Assembly (NCBI GenBank): GCA_017411305.1 | Contig: JAFQQI010000047.1 | Location: 1 to 64,000 of the forward strand | Length of the DNA: 64,000 nt | Reading direction: 5' to 3' | From: Lachnospiraceae bacterium | Lineage (GTDB): Bacteria > Bacillota > Clostridia > Lachnospirales > Lachnospiraceae | Shown here: piece after piece, positions 33,953-43,615 of the stretch | How positions within the stretch are numbered: the first letter of the stretch is position 1 | Layout: each line of letters opens with the position of its first letter | The notes under the pieces: model-generated | What the model was told of the DNA's origin: nothing | The model's database searches: none | The model's input: only the letters and a program-made list of their open reading frames with translations | Made by a program: the position numbers and the translations under genes

Positions 33953-36184
33953 ATGGAACAGAACAAAGAAAAAACAATCGGGTTTTGGAAAAAGGATGCA
34001 ATGGGGTTACCTTGTTTTCAGTATACAGGAACACTTCCTTATGAGGAATATTTAGAAAACGGACAGAAGGTAAAGCTGCCGGAGGACCCCTGGTTTTTGC
34101 TTGGTAATTATCAGCTTACGGTATTTACCCATGTAAGTGGTGAATATGAGTTGATTACAGGACAGCGTTCCTGGGGAAGAGTGAATCAGGGAAAACATAA
34201 GAACAGTGGGATAAACAGAGCAGAGCTTACAATAAATGGAAAAACGTATCGTCTTGCCGGAATGGATTCTTTATCCATTGACCCGTTAAAGTGTGTAAGA
34301 AGCTTTGGCTGCGGTTTTGCAGATTATGCCTATGAGATTGATGGAGTGAAGGTAAGCAGACGCTTGTCAGTTAAACCATCAACCAATCCCTATGACGGCG
34401 CATCCGCGATGCTCTGTGAAGTTATGTTAACCAATACATCTGATAAAGAGGCAGCTATCCGTTATGAGGAAGGTGTGACTGCCAATTACAAAGAAATACA
34501 ATACCAGCAGGCACCGGAAGGAACAGGCAAGGTACAGTATACCTATGAAGCGTATGAAGAAGCTGAGAAAAATACTGTGGGCGTACAAATCAAGGCTCAT
34601 TATACAGACCCCATGCTTTGTGCAAAGAGAGAAGATATTTCTTTATTTGAAGGCTTTCCTCCCTGTTTGTTTATAGCCGGGATTTCTAATGCCAAAGTTG
34701 CTGTAAACAGTGAAAGGGAATTAGTAGGTACATATGCCGGTAAATTGATGCAGGAGGAAAGCATTTGTTTACAGATGATAATAGGCTATTCCTTTGAATA
34801 CGGGGTATCAAATCTGATTGATATCAGAAGAGATTTATCCACCTATGTATCGGGAAAGCAGGAAAAGATTCAGTCAGCGTATGCAAATGAGTGGCTAAAT
34901 GCGTTACCTGCCTTTGAGAATGAGAAGGATGAAGCGTTAAGAAATGAACTACGTTGGCATGCCTACAGCTTAGAGGCAATGGCAACCTACAGTGAGTTTT
35001 ATCAGGAAACTAAGATTCCCCAGGGAACCTGTTATGATTACTCCTGGGGTGTTCACGCAAGTGCCAGAGATAATTTCCAGCATGCATTGCCTCTTGTGTA
35101 CTATAATCCGGCACTGGCAAAAAGCGTAATCCGGTATATACTGAAAAGAACCACTCCCTTTGGTGAAATCAGATTGATTGAAAAAGGCAATGCTTATGCC
35201 GATAATGAACGGTATTTTACCAGCGACCAGCAGCTCTATTGCTTATTACTTATTACAGAATATCTGCGGGTGACGAAGGATTATGAGCTGTTGCATGAAA
35301 AGGTAGCTCCCTACCCGGTAACCGGTCAGAGGGAAATGACAATCTTAGAGTTTGTACAAAAGATTTATCTTTTCCTAAGGGATACGGTAAACGTGGGACC
35401 ACACGGACTTGTCAGACTTTTGAACTCTGATTGGAACGATACGGTGTATTATGTACTGAAGGTTCCCTATAATACAGTGGTGCTTGATGGGGAATCCCAC
35501 ATGAATTCTGCCATGGCCATCAGTATTTTGCAGGCATTGACACCGGTTTTAAGAGAAATCAGTGGTAAAGAAAGCTTTGCCGGTGAACAGGCAGTAATTG
35601 GTACGCTTTGCAACAGTATGGAGGTATATCGTAAGGATATTCTGGATGCATTTTTAAAGGATATGGGAGAGCGGGCTTTCCCCCGCAGAATGTATTTTGC
35701 AGGCAAACCCTACGGGGAAGAGAATATGTTCTTAGAGCCCCAGGGATTTACCCTGCAGATTAGAGAGCTGTCCTTAGAGCAGAAGCAGACTCTTTACAGC
35801 GAAATGCAAAAAAGGGTGTACGACGGTGAAAAGCTTGGTGCCAGAGAGCAGCAGACCCCCGAATTTGAGGACGACCACTACGAAAAAGGCTCCCGTGAAA
35901 ACGGCGGATTCTGGTGGGCATTGAACGGACCCGTTATTGTAGCCGTGAATGAGTTCAATCATGAGGAAGCAGTAAGGCTTTTGCAGAATATGTCATTCGG
36001 CAATTATGCAAAGCAGTTTCCAAAGTATTGGTCCTCTTATTGGTCGGCAGCCGATAATGTGGAATCCTCGCTGATTATTGAGGAAGGTCTTCCGGACCAG
36101 TCGGAAGATTATAGTTGTATTCCGATTTATTGTGCACATCCCCATGCATGGATGGTATACTGTTATTACAAAATAAACGAGTAA
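33953..36184 (+). CDS. GH94-like glycoside phosphorylase
   Basis: The 743-residue protein has an N-terminal beta-sandwich region and an (alpha/alpha)6-type catalytic part. NSDWNDTVYY holds the putative acid aspartate (D493, W494, N495, D496), and the later segments ENMFLEPQGFTLQI and SRENGGFWWALNG match cellobiose-phosphorylase-type enzymes of GH94 and relatives. Such enzymes split a glycosidic bond with phosphate to give a sugar 1-phosphate. No signal peptide is present. Its sequence is far enough from cellobiose phosphorylase that the bond type and substrate are open. It follows the activase by 18 bases. Confidence 0.8.
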   Translation: MEQNKEKTIGFWKKDAMGLPCFQYTGTLPYEEYLENGQKVKLPEDPWFLLGNYQLTVFTHVSGEYELITGQRSWGRVNQGKHKNSGINRAELTINGKTYRLAGMDSLSIDPLKCVRSFGCGFADYAYEIDGVKVSRRLSVKPSTNPYDGASAMLCEVMLTNTSDKEAAIRYEEGVTANYKEIQYQQAPEGTGKVQYTYEAYEEAEKNTVGVQIKAHYTDPMLCAKREDISLFEGFPPCLFIAGISNAKVAVNSERELVGTYAGKLMQEESICLQMIIGYSFEYGVSNLIDIRRDLSTYVSGKQEKIQSAYANEWLNALPAFENEKDEALRNELRWHAYSLEAMATYSEFYQETKIPQGTCYDYSWGVHASARDNFQHALPLVYYNPALAKSVIRYILKRTTPFGEIRLIEKGNAYADNERYFTSDQQLYCLLLITEYLRVTKDYELLHEKVAPYPVTGQREMTILEFVQKIYLFLRDTVNVGPHGLVRLLNSDWNDTVYYVLKVPYNTVVLDGESHMNSAMAISILQALTPVLREISGKESFAGEQAVIGTLCNSMEVYRKDILDAFLKDMGERAFPRRMYFAGKPYGEENMFLEPQGFTLQIRELSLEQKQTLYSEMQKRVYDGEKLGAREQQTPEFEDDHYEKGSRENGGFWWALNGPVIVAVNEFNHEEAVRLLQNMSFGNYAKQFPKYWSSYWSAADNVESSLIIEEGLPDQSEDYSCIPIYCAHPHAWMVYCYYKINE

Positions 36185-36201
36185 CATTTCCGGGGGTACC
36201 T

Positions 36202-37185
36202 ATGAAAAAAGTCAGATTTGGAATTATCGGAAGTAATTTTATTGTAGACCGCTTTATGGAAGCAGCAAAACAGTGTGCAAATGCTGAAATAACAGCCATC
36301 TACTCAAGAAATAAAGATAAGGCACAAAGGCTGGCAGATGAGAAAGGGATTCCGTTGTCATTTGACAATTTGGAATCTTTTTCCGACTGTCGGGAAATGG
36401 ATGCGGTATATATTGCAACACCTAACAGCTGCCACATGAAGCAGACGTTGATGATGCTCAGGAAAGGGAAGCATGTGCTTTGTGAAAAGCCGCTGGCGTC
36501 CAATTTTAGGGAAGCAGGTATTATGTTTCAATGTGCTAAGGATAATGGTTTATTTTTGATGGAAGCCATGCGTCCTGTATTTCATCCTGCTTATCAAGTG
36601 ATAAAAGAGAAGCTGAAAGAAATTGGTCCTATCAGACAGGTGACTTTATCTTATTGTCAATATTCATCAAGGTACGATAAATTTAAACAGGGAATTGTGG
36701 AGAATGCTTTTAATCCGGCATTATCAAACGGAAGCATTATGGATATCGGATGCTACCCGATTCACGTAATGGTGATGCTGTTCGGAATACCGGAGAAAAT
36801 GATGTCTATGGGGATTAAGCTGCCGGAAAGCATTGACGGAAACGGCAATATTCTTGCTCATTACGGTGAATTCCTTGTAAATATCGGTTATTCCAAGATT
36901 ACAAACTCCTATTTGGCAAATGAAATCCAAGGAGAAAAGGGAAGCATCAGATTTCACAATGTATCAAGTCCTGAATCTATTATTTGTAAAATAGGTAATA
37001 AAGAAGAGCGTATTGTAATGTCAGTTCATAAGCAGGATATGATATATGAGCTGGAGCAGTTTGTGAGTGCGGTTCAAAGCGGAGTATATACTGATGTATA
37101 TCAAAGTTATTCTCTTGAAACAATGAAGATAATGGACGATGCAAGAAAACAGATGGGAATTGTATTCCCGGCAGACAGATTATAA
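36202..37185 (+). CDS. Gfo/Idh/MocA family oxidoreductase
   Basis: The 327-residue protein starts with the nucleotide-binding FGIIGSNFIVDRF and has the GKHVLCEKPLASN motif of this family, with a C-terminal substrate domain. Members oxidise or reduce sugars, inositols and anhydro-sugars with NAD(P). As the last gene of the radical-enzyme unit, 17 bases after the phosphorylase, it probably acts on the same sugar. A GGGGG site precedes the ATG at 36202. The substrate is unknown; 1,5-anhydrofructose reductases belong to this family, which is one possible reading. Confidence 0.88.
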   Translation: MKKVRFGIIGSNFIVDRFMEAAKQCANAEITAIYSRNKDKAQRLADEKGIPLSFDNLESFSDCREMDAVYIATPNSCHMKQTLMMLRKGKHVLCEKPLASNFREAGIMFQCAKDNGLFLMEAMRPVFHPAYQVIKEKLKEIGPIRQVTLSYCQYSSRYDKFKQGIVENAFNPALSNGSIMDIGCYPIHVMVMLFGIPEKMMSMGIKLPESIDGNGNILAHYGEFLVNIGYSKITNSYLANEIQGEKGSIRFHNVSSPESIICKIGNKEERIVMSVHKQDMIYELEQFVSAVQSGVYTDVYQSYSLETMKIMDDARKQMGIVFPADRL

Positions 37186-37202
37186 AAATTTTAGAATCAT
37201 AA

Positions 37203-37245
37203 TTAGCACTCACCTCTTGACAGTGCTAACAACTGGTGCTATATT
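37203..37245 (+). promoter_or_regulatory. CIRCE operator and sigma-A promoter of clpB
   Basis: TTAGCACTC (37203-37211), nine bases and CAGTGCTAA (37221-37229) match the CIRCE heat-shock operator with one mismatch in the right arm. It overlaps a clear promoter: TTGACA (37217-37222), 17 bases, TATATT (37240-37245). HrcA repression of clpB at normal temperature is expected from the family. Confidence 0.92.
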
Positions 37246-37326
37246 TGCTGTAGAACAAACGTAAACATAGTCATGAGGAAAGGCGGGTATACTGATAATC
37301 AGTAATGCCGGCGGAGAGGAGTGCTT

Positions 37327-39909
37327 ATGAATATTAATAAATTTACACAAAAATCATTACAGGCAGTAGAAGGTTGTCAGAAGCTTGCGTATGAGTACGG
37401 CAATCAGGAAATTGAGCAGGAGCACCTTTTGTACAGTCTGCTGACCATGGAGGACAGTCTGATTCCCAAGCTGATTGAGAAGATGGAAATTCAGCTGCAG
37501 TATTTTATCAATCAGGCAGAAGATTTGCTTGCGAAGAGAACTAAGGTACAGGGCGGACAGCCTTATGTGGGCCAGTATTTAAATAAGGTACTGATTTCTG
37601 CGGAGGATGAGCTTAAAGTATTCGGGGATGAATATGTGTCTGTGGAGCATTTGTTCCTTGCCATGATTCAGCATCCTAACAAAGAAATCAAAGGATTGTT
37701 TAAGGAATTCGGTATTACCAGAGAGCGTTTTTTGCAGGCTCTTGCATCCGTCAGGGGAAACCAGCGTGTGACCAGCGACAATCCGGAAGCAACCTATGAT
37801 ACCCTTGCCAAGTACGGTCAGGATTTGGTAGAGCGTGCCAGAGAGCAGAAGCTGGATCCGGTCATCGGCAGAGATAATGAAATCCGTAATGTAATTCGTA
37901 TTTTGTCCCGTAAAACTAAGAATAATCCGGTGCTTATCGGAGAACCCGGCGTAGGTAAAACTGCAGTGGTCGAAGGGCTGGCACAGAGAATCGTTAAAGG
38001 CGATGTACCGTTGGGGCTTAAGGATAAAAAGATTTTTGCACTGGATATGGGGGCATTGGTAGCAGGTGCTAAGTATCGTGGTGAATTTGAGGAACGTTTA
38101 AAGGCAGTTCTTGAAGATGTAAAGAACAGTGACGGACAGATTATTTTGTTTATTGACGAACTTCATACCATTGTAGGAGCCGGCAAGACTGATGGTGCTT
38201 TGGATGCCGGAAATATGTTAAAGCCCATGCTTGCAAGGGGTGAGCTTCATTGTATCGGCGCCACCACGTTGGATGAATACAGACAATATATTGAAAAGGA
38301 TGCAGCCCTTGAGAGAAGATTTCAGCCGGTATTAGTGGAGGAGCCTACAGTAGAGGATACCATTTCCATATTAAGAGGATTAAAGGACCGTTATGAAGTA
38401 TATCATGGTGTGAAGATTATGGATAATGCACTAGTCAGTGCAGCAACTCTTTCCCATCGGTATATTTCCGACCGTTTCTTGCCGGATAAGGCTATCGATT
38501 TGGTGGATGAAGCCTGCGCACTGATCAAAACAGAGCTGGATTCCATGCCTACCGAGTTGGATGAAATGAGACGGAAGGTAATGCAGCTGGAAATCGAGGA
38601 ATCTGCCTTGAAAAAAGAGGATGACCGATTAAGTAGGGAGAGACTGGATGTTTTACGAAAAGAGCTTGCGGAGTTAAAGGATGACTTTAACAATCGTATG
38701 GCACAGTGGGAGAACGAAAAGGCTTCCGTAGAGAAGCTGTCCAAACTGCGTGAGGAAATTGAAGATATTAATAACCAGATTCAAATTGCCCAAAGAGAAG
38801 GCGACTATGAAAAAGCGGCAGAATTAAGCTACGGAAAGCTGCCTGCTTTGCAGAAACAATTGGAAATTGAGGAAGAGCAGGTGAATCAAAAAGAGTTATC
38901 GTTGGTTCATGAAAGTGTATCTGATGAGGAAATTGCACGGATTATTTCCAGATGGACCGGTATTCCGGTTGCCAAGCTGACAGAAAGCGAGCGGAACAAA
39001 ACTTTACACCTGGATGAAGAACTGCATAAACGAGTGGTTGGTCAGGAAGAAGGCGTGACCAAAGTAACGGAAGCGATTATCCGTTCCAAGGCAGGAATCA
39101 AAGACCCTACGAAGCCAATCGGCTCCTTCCTGTTCTTAGGACCTACCGGTGTGGGTAAAACCGAGCTTGCCAAATCACTGGCAGCAGCCTTATTTGACGA
39201 TGAGGGCAATATGGTGCGTATTGATATGAGCGAGTATATGGAGAAATATTCCGTATCCCGTTTAATCGGAGCGCCTCCCGGATATGTGGGTTATGAAGAG
39301 GGAGGACAGCTGACCGAAGCAGTCAGAAGAAAGCCTTACTCTGTGGTTTTGTTTGATGAAATCGAGAAGGCCCATCCGGATGTGTTTAATGTGCTTCTTC
39401 AGGTACTGGATGACGGACGTATTACCGATTCTCAAGGACGGACGGTAGACTTTAAGAATACCATTCTGATTATGACCTCTAATATCGGTGCGTCCTATCT
39501 TCTGGAAGGAATTGACTCTGATGGTCATATTGAAGAATCTGCCGAAAAAATGGTAATGGAAGAACTGCGTGCGCACTTCAGACCGGAGTTTTTGAACCGT
39601 TTGGACGAAACGATTCTCTTTAAGCCTTTGACCAAGGGAAATATCGGCGGTATCATTAAGTTGATTGTTGCCGACCTGAACAGAAGACTGGAGGATAAGG
39701 AACTTAAAGTAGAACTTTCACCGGAAGCAGAGCAGCTCATTGTGGAAGATGCTTATGACCCTGTATACGGCGCAAGACCTTTGAAACGATATATTCAGAA
39801 GTATGTGGAGACCCTTTCCGCAAAACTGATTTTAGCGGATAAGGTAGCGCAGGGAGATACCATTTATATCAATGTTAAGGATGGGGAACTGGTAGCGGAA
39901 GTGAAGTAA
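37327..39909 (+). CDS. clpB: ATP-dependent chaperone ClpB
   Basis: The 860-residue disaggregase has the full ClpB layout: an N-terminal repeat domain (about 1-145), a first AAA+ domain with GEPGVGKT near residue 206, a long coiled-coil middle domain (about 400-530), and a second AAA+ domain with GPTGVGKT near 606. The coiled coil separates it from ClpC. With DnaK it resolves protein aggregates after heat stress. A GAGGA site precedes the ATG at 37327; a GTG lies six bases upstream. A CIRCE element overlaps its promoter. Confidence 0.97.
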   Translation: MNINKFTQKSLQAVEGCQKLAYEYGNQEIEQEHLLYSLLTMEDSLIPKLIEKMEIQLQYFINQAEDLLAKRTKVQGGQPYVGQYLNKVLISAEDELKVFGDEYVSVEHLFLAMIQHPNKEIKGLFKEFGITRERFLQALASVRGNQRVTSDNPEATYDTLAKYGQDLVERAREQKLDPVIGRDNEIRNVIRILSRKTKNNPVLIGEPGVGKTAVVEGLAQRIVKGDVPLGLKDKKIFALDMGALVAGAKYRGEFEERLKAVLEDVKNSDGQIILFIDELHTIVGAGKTDGALDAGNMLKPMLARGELHCIGATTLDEYRQYIEKDAALERRFQPVLVEEPTVEDTISILRGLKDRYEVYHGVKIMDNALVSAATLSHRYISDRFLPDKAIDLVDEACALIKTELDSMPTELDEMRRKVMQLEIEESALKKEDDRLSRERLDVLRKELAELKDDFNNRMAQWENEKASVEKLSKLREEIEDINNQIQIAQREGDYEKAAELSYGKLPALQKQLEIEEEQVNQKELSLVHESVSDEEIARIISRWTGIPVAKLTESERNKTLHLDEELHKRVVGQEEGVTKVTEAIIRSKAGIKDPTKPIGSFLFLGPTGVGKTELAKSLAAALFDDEGNMVRIDMSEYMEKYSVSRLIGAPPGYVGYEEGGQLTEAVRRKPYSVVLFDEIEKAHPDVFNVLLQVLDDGRITDSQGRTVDFKNTILIMTSNIGASYLLEGIDSDGHIEESAEKMVMEELRAHFRPEFLNRLDETILFKPLTKGNIGGIIKLIVADLNRRLEDKELKVELSPEAEQLIVEDAYDPVYGARPLKRYIQKYVETLSAKLILADKVAQGDTIYINVKDGELVAEVK

Positions 39910-39941
39910 CTTTTGCATGAAATATGAATTGTGATTGAATT

Positions 39942-39975
39942 AAGGGGTAAATCTTCGGATTTGCTCCTTTTCACT
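39942..39975 (+). terminator. Intrinsic terminator after clpB
   Basis: A 12-base stem (39942-39953 with 39958-39969, two G-U pairs) closes on the stable TTCG tetraloop and is followed by a T-rich stretch. Confidence 0.8.
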
Positions 39976-39978
39976 TGA

Positions 39979-40007
39979 TTGACGCAGATGTGCGGTGGCT
40001 GTATACT
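39979..40007 (+). promoter_or_regulatory. Promoter of the histidine phosphatase gene
   Basis: TTGACG (39979-39984), a 17-base spacer and TATACT (40002-40007) start just after the clpB terminator. Confidence 0.7.
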
Positions 40008-40042
40008 GTAGAGGGTAATAAATTAGAATTATGGAGGTATTT

Positions 40043-40648
40043 ATGAAAACTATTATTACGATACAGCATACACAATCGGTTCATCATACAAATGGAATGG
40101 TGGGTTCCTGGACGGATTGGGAGTTGTCGGAATTAGGGGTAAATCAAGCAAAAAATATAGGAGAAAAGTTGAAAACTGAATTGGATGGAAGAAAATTTGT
40201 AATGTATTCTTCAGATTTGTTACGAGCAAAACAAACCGCAGAAAATGTTGGAAGCTATTTAGGAATAACGCCTATATTAAGAAGCGAACTTAGAGAAAGA
40301 AATCTTGGAAAGTGTTGTGGAAAATCCGTTCAATGGTTGCGTGAAAATATAGAACAGCAAGAAAAGACTATTGATGATAGATTATTTTCGGATGCTGAAA
40401 GCCGTAGAGATGAATGGAATAGGTTAAAACCTTTCTTTGATGAAATAATGACGAATGATGAAGAAAATATTATTATTGTATCACATGGAGATTTGCTAAG
40501 TGTATTCAATACTATGTTTTTGGGATTAGATGTTGAAACAATTAATGATTGTGAAATGTTTGGATTAGCAGGTGGTGTTTCTTATATGTTTGAGAATAAT
40601 GAAGGGAAGAGATTTATCAAACGAATTAGTGATATGTCATATATTTAA
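40043..40648 (+). CDS. Histidine phosphatase-like protein with altered RHG motif
   Basis: The 201-residue protein has the phosphoglycerate-mutase-like fold markers: GSWTDWELSELGVNQAKNIG, YSSDLLRAKQTAENV and the second catalytic histidine in VSHGDLLS. The N-terminal signature, normally RHG, reads QHT (His9), so the first phosphate-binding arginine is replaced. The protein may still be active or may have a changed substrate. It is flanked by its own promoter and terminator. A GGAGG site precedes the ATG at 40043. Confidence 0.85.
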   Translation: MKTIITIQHTQSVHHTNGMVGSWTDWELSELGVNQAKNIGEKLKTELDGRKFVMYSSDLLRAKQTAENVGSYLGITPILRSELRERNLGKCCGKSVQWLRENIEQQEKTIDDRLFSDAESRRDEWNRLKPFFDEIMTNDEENIIIVSHGDLLSVFNTMFLGLDVETINDCEMFGLAGGVSYMFENNEGKRFIKRISDMSYI

Positions 40649-40678
40649 TCAAATCCTAATTTGATAAGTTGCCGTTTC

Positions 40679-40723
40679 AAAAAGCATCCATTCACTTTGG
40701 GTTAAGTGGATAGGTGCTTTTTT
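40679..40723 (+). terminator. Strong intrinsic terminator after the histidine phosphatase gene
   Basis: A stem of about 19 pairs joins AAAAAGCATCC... (40679-40697) with ...GGTGCTTTTTT (40703-40723), with one mismatch and a few G-U pairs, ending in a T run. Confidence 0.85.
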
Positions 40724-40735
40724 GAATCTGCCTGC

Positions 40736-40764
40736 TTGAAAAAGAGGCAGTTATCTGATATAAT
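40736..40764 (+). promoter_or_regulatory. Promoter of the PD-(D/E)XK nuclease-family gene
   Basis: TTGAAA (40736-40741), a 17-base spacer and TATAAT (40759-40764) form a near-consensus promoter. The leader to the ATG is about 115 bases, AT-rich and without obvious structure. Confidence 0.7.
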
Positions 40765-40887
40765 CGATTTTACAGCAAATATTTTATACTTTTTCAAAGG
40801 TTCTTGATTGATTCTTTTATCTAAAAATTCTTAGTAATTCAAATCATTTCCCTTGAAAAACAAAATCATATCTAAAGGAGGATTTCT

Positions 40888-41967
40888 ATGACTCAAAATG
40901 TATGTATTCCTTCAGGCAGTTCTGCTGCCTGCACATTACCGTTCCCTTCTTTTACATCAAAAGAGGCGGTAGAAACCTATTTCAAAGGCATTCCATGTGC
41001 ATGGGACAGTTTTCTGTTGCTCCCCATAGAGATGCAGCAGGAGCTTGTAAATTTTTGCCTTGGTAAACAGGGATTGAAAATTACCTATGATTCCGTATTT
41101 CGAAAAATGTTTCATCCGCAAAGTAAAAAGGGATTGCTTCGTCTGGAAGCACTGTTGTCCGCTATTTTAGAGCGCAGGGTAAAGATTGTGAAAATTATTC
41201 CTCGCGAGGGGACTCAAATGAGCGAAAACGGGAGTTTTGTGGTGATGGATATTTTGGTACAACTGGATGACGGCTCTTACGCCAATGTAGAAATGCAGAA
41301 AATCGGTTACAATTTTCCGCTGGCAAGGGCCGACTGCTACATTTCTGATATTATTATGAGGCAATATGTGGATACAAAAGCCATTCTAGGTAATAAATTT
41401 ACTTTTCATGCCATGAATAAGGTATATAGCATTATCTTAATGGAAAAAAGTCCAAAAGAATTTCACACAGAAGACGGTAGCTTTATTCACAGACGCAAAG
41501 CGACCTTTGATACAGGCATTTACAAGCAGGAATGCGGACTTCATGAGGAACTCTTTTTATGCCTTGACAGTTTTCGTTCTGTTGTACATAATATAACTAA
41601 AAACAGTAATGAGTTAGAAGCGTGGATGACTTTTCTAAGTGAAACAAGACCGGATAAAATTCATATGCTGATAGAAGCCTTTCCTGAGTTTGCACCTGCT
41701 TATCAGGAAATCACTGATTTTGTCAAGAATCCAAAGGAGTTGATTGCGATGCTGTCAGAGGAACTTTATATTATGGATAAGAATTTAGAACGACTTATGG
41801 TAGAGGAAGCACAGGAAGAAGCAGCCAAGGCGAAATCAGAATTGAGTGCAACCAAAGCAGAACGCAACATTTTTAAATTAAAATGCAAAAACAAAACGCC
41901 GGAAGAGATTGCGGAAGAATTGCAGCTCCCTATAGAATATGTGAACCGTGTATTAGAAGCTGAATAA
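40888..41967 (+). CDS. PD-(D/E)XK nuclease-family protein (Rpn/putative transposase)
   Basis: The 359-residue protein matches the group annotated as PD-(D/E)XK nuclease family transposase or Rpn family. It has KITYDSVFRKMFHP, then VVMDILVQLDDGSYANVEMQK with the core D...ExQ nuclease pattern, and RADCYISDIIMRQYV. A C-terminal coiled-coil region (about 285-340) rich in E, A and K ends the protein. Relatives of Rpn promote recombination through nuclease activity; others have unknown roles. It is a single gene with its own promoter and AAGGAGG site, and no inverted repeats mark it as an active mobile element. Confidence 0.85.
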   Translation: MTQNVCIPSGSSAACTLPFPSFTSKEAVETYFKGIPCAWDSFLLLPIEMQQELVNFCLGKQGLKITYDSVFRKMFHPQSKKGLLRLEALLSAILERRVKIVKIIPREGTQMSENGSFVVMDILVQLDDGSYANVEMQKIGYNFPLARADCYISDIIMRQYVDTKAILGNKFTFHAMNKVYSIILMEKSPKEFHTEDGSFIHRRKATFDTGIYKQECGLHEELFLCLDSFRSVVHNITKNSNELEAWMTFLSETRPDKIHMLIEAFPEFAPAYQEITDFVKNPKELIAMLSEELYIMDKNLERLMVEEAQEEAAKAKSELSATKAERNIFKLKCKNKTPEEIAEELQLPIEYVNRVLEAE

Positions 41968-42048
41968 GCCCAAGATGTACCGGCGCCTAAAATTAAGGTA
42001 TGGTAAATATTTCCGCGAATCATTACAAAGCGAATAGATGTTTTGGAA

Positions 42049-42077
42049 TTGAACAGACTATTATTTTAGGATATACT
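42049..42077 (+). promoter_or_regulatory. Promoter of the D,D-carboxypeptidase gene
   Basis: TTGAAC (42049-42054), a 17-base spacer and TATACT (42072-42077) precede the gene by 69 bases. Confidence 0.65.
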
Positions 42078-42146
42078 GTTACTGTACGTTTTTTGCTACG
42101 AAGGATAAAGAATCAGAAGGAAGATAGCAAAAAAGGAGAGTAAAGG

Positions 42147-43370
42147 GTGACAGAAGAATTTTACAACGAAGCAGATTATGATAGACGGCGCAGGGAACGG
42201 CTGGCGCAGATGAAGCGTCTGAAAGAAAAGCAAATGCAGCAGCGCAGACGTTTGAAAGTATTAGTACCTGCCGTACTGGTTGCGGCATTGGTGGTTGGAA
42301 TCGGTGTGAATGCCTTATCGGGGAAATCCCAAGAGAAGAAGGCAAACACAAATGCTGCAAACACTGCTGACAAAGGAGAAGATGCTGCAAGCACCGCTAT
42401 GAGTAACACGGCTGAGAATAACACTGCCAAGAATAATACTGCCAAGAATAATACAGCTATGGGGAATGCTGCTACCACAGTTGCGGATGCAGGTACTGCA
42501 GCAATAGACGATGTTACCGGCCATACCTATTATGCCAAGGAAACTGATGCCACTAAAGCAATGAACGGCGATGTTTACAGTAATTACGGTATTTTTATTG
42601 ACAGAGACAGTAATACGGTGTTGGCAGAGCGAAACAGCACCACTAGAATGAACCCGGCATCCATGACCAAAATACTGACTTTGTTAGTAGCGGTAGAAGA
42701 GTTGGAAAAATCCGGAAAAATCAAACAACTGGATGATACGTTTACCATGACATTGGAAATTACGGATTACGGATTTGTCAATGACTGTAGTAATGTAGGT
42801 TTTTTGGACGGGGAAAAGGTGACAGTAAAGGATTTACTTTACGGAACCATTCTTCCTTCAGGAGCCGATGCAGCTGTGGGGCTTGCTACTTATTCAGCAG
42901 GAAGCCACGAAGCCTTTGTGGAACTGATGAATGCAAAGGTTGAGGAGTTGGGATTATCAGAAACGACCCATATTACAAATTGTGTCGGAATTTATGATGA
43001 AGAGCACTACAGTACCGCTTATGATGTGGCCATGATTATGGAAGCAGCCATGGATAATGAACTTTGCCGGGAGATTATGGGGGCAAGAACTTACACCACA
43101 TCCATGACAGAGCAACACACGGAGGGGATTACCGTTTCCAACTGGTTTATCCGCAGAATAGAAGACAAGGATACCGGTGGGAAAGTGCTTTGTGCCAAAA
43201 CAGGCTATGTGGTACAATCCGGAAGCTGTGCCGCAAGCTATGGCAAAGACCATAACGGCAAAGAATTTATTTGTGTAACAGCTGATGCTCACAGTAGCTG
43301 GCGGTGTATTTATGATCATGTGGCACTGTACAGTCAGTTTTCAACAGCAAAGGAGGAAATTGTACAATGA
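42147..43370 (+). CDS. D-alanyl-D-alanine carboxypeptidase family protein
   Basis: It trims peptidoglycan stem peptides outside the membrane. A cytoplasmic, Arg-rich segment precedes a single membrane helix (about residues 37-54). A low-complexity linker rich in Asn, Thr and Ala follows (about 60-115). The penicillin-binding domain shows SMTK (Ser172, Lys175), SGAD in place of the usual SxN (Ser238) and KTG (Lys351). It starts with GTG at 42147 after AAAGGAGAG. The signal-anchor and linker suggest a membrane-tethered low-molecular-weight PBP. The small DUF4250 gene overlaps its stop codon. Confidence 0.92.
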   Translation: MTEEFYNEADYDRRRRERLAQMKRLKEKQMQQRRRLKVLVPAVLVAALVVGIGVNALSGKSQEKKANTNAANTADKGEDAASTAMSNTAENNTAKNNTAKNNTAMGNAATTVADAGTAAIDDVTGHTYYAKETDATKAMNGDVYSNYGIFIDRDSNTVLAERNSTTRMNPASMTKILTLLVAVEELEKSGKIKQLDDTFTMTLEITDYGFVNDCSNVGFLDGEKVTVKDLLYGTILPSGADAAVGLATYSAGSHEAFVELMNAKVEELGLSETTHITNCVGIYDEEHYSTAYDVAMIMEAAMDNELCREIMGARTYTTSMTEQHTEGITVSNWFIRRIEDKDTGGKVLCAKTGYVVQSGSCAASYGKDHNGKEFICVTADAHSSWRCIYDHVALYSQFSTAKEEIVQ

Positions 43371-43540
43371 TACCGAAAGACCCGGTAATGCTTTTAAGCT
43401 TTTTAAATCTGAAACTGAGAGACTATTATCCTACGTTTGAGGCACTTTGTGAGGACTTAGATATCAGCGCTGCAGAGACAGAAGAAAAATTGAAAGCCAT
43501 TGGTTATGAGTATGATAAAAGCAGAAACCAATTTGTATAA
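43367..43540 (+). CDS. DUF4250 family small protein
   Basis: The 57-residue protein starts MIPKDPVMLLSFLNLKLRD and ends YEYDKSRNQFV, matching the DUF4250 family of small Firmicute proteins of unknown function. Its ATG overlaps the TGA of the carboxypeptidase gene (ATGA), and GGAGGAAAT precedes it, so translation is coupled. Confidence 0.88.
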   Translation: MIPKDPVMLLSFLNLKLRDYYPTFEALCEDLDISAAETEEKLKAIGYEYDKSRNQFV

Positions 43541-43547
43541 TAATAGA

Positions 43548-43578
43548 GGAAGAGTTCGCATGCAGACTCTTCCTTTTG
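43548..43578 (+). terminator. Intrinsic terminator after the DUF4250 gene
   Basis: GGAAGAGT (43548-43555) pairs with ACTCTTCC (43566-43573), followed by TTTTG. Confidence 0.75.
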
Positions 43579-43615
43579 CATATAGATAAGATTAAGAAAC
43601 CCAAAACGGTGAACA

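Noticed and set aside
40888-41967. Active insertion sequence
   Set aside because: The protein belongs to a family called transposase in databases, but no terminal inverted repeats or target duplications flank it, and it has its own promoter.
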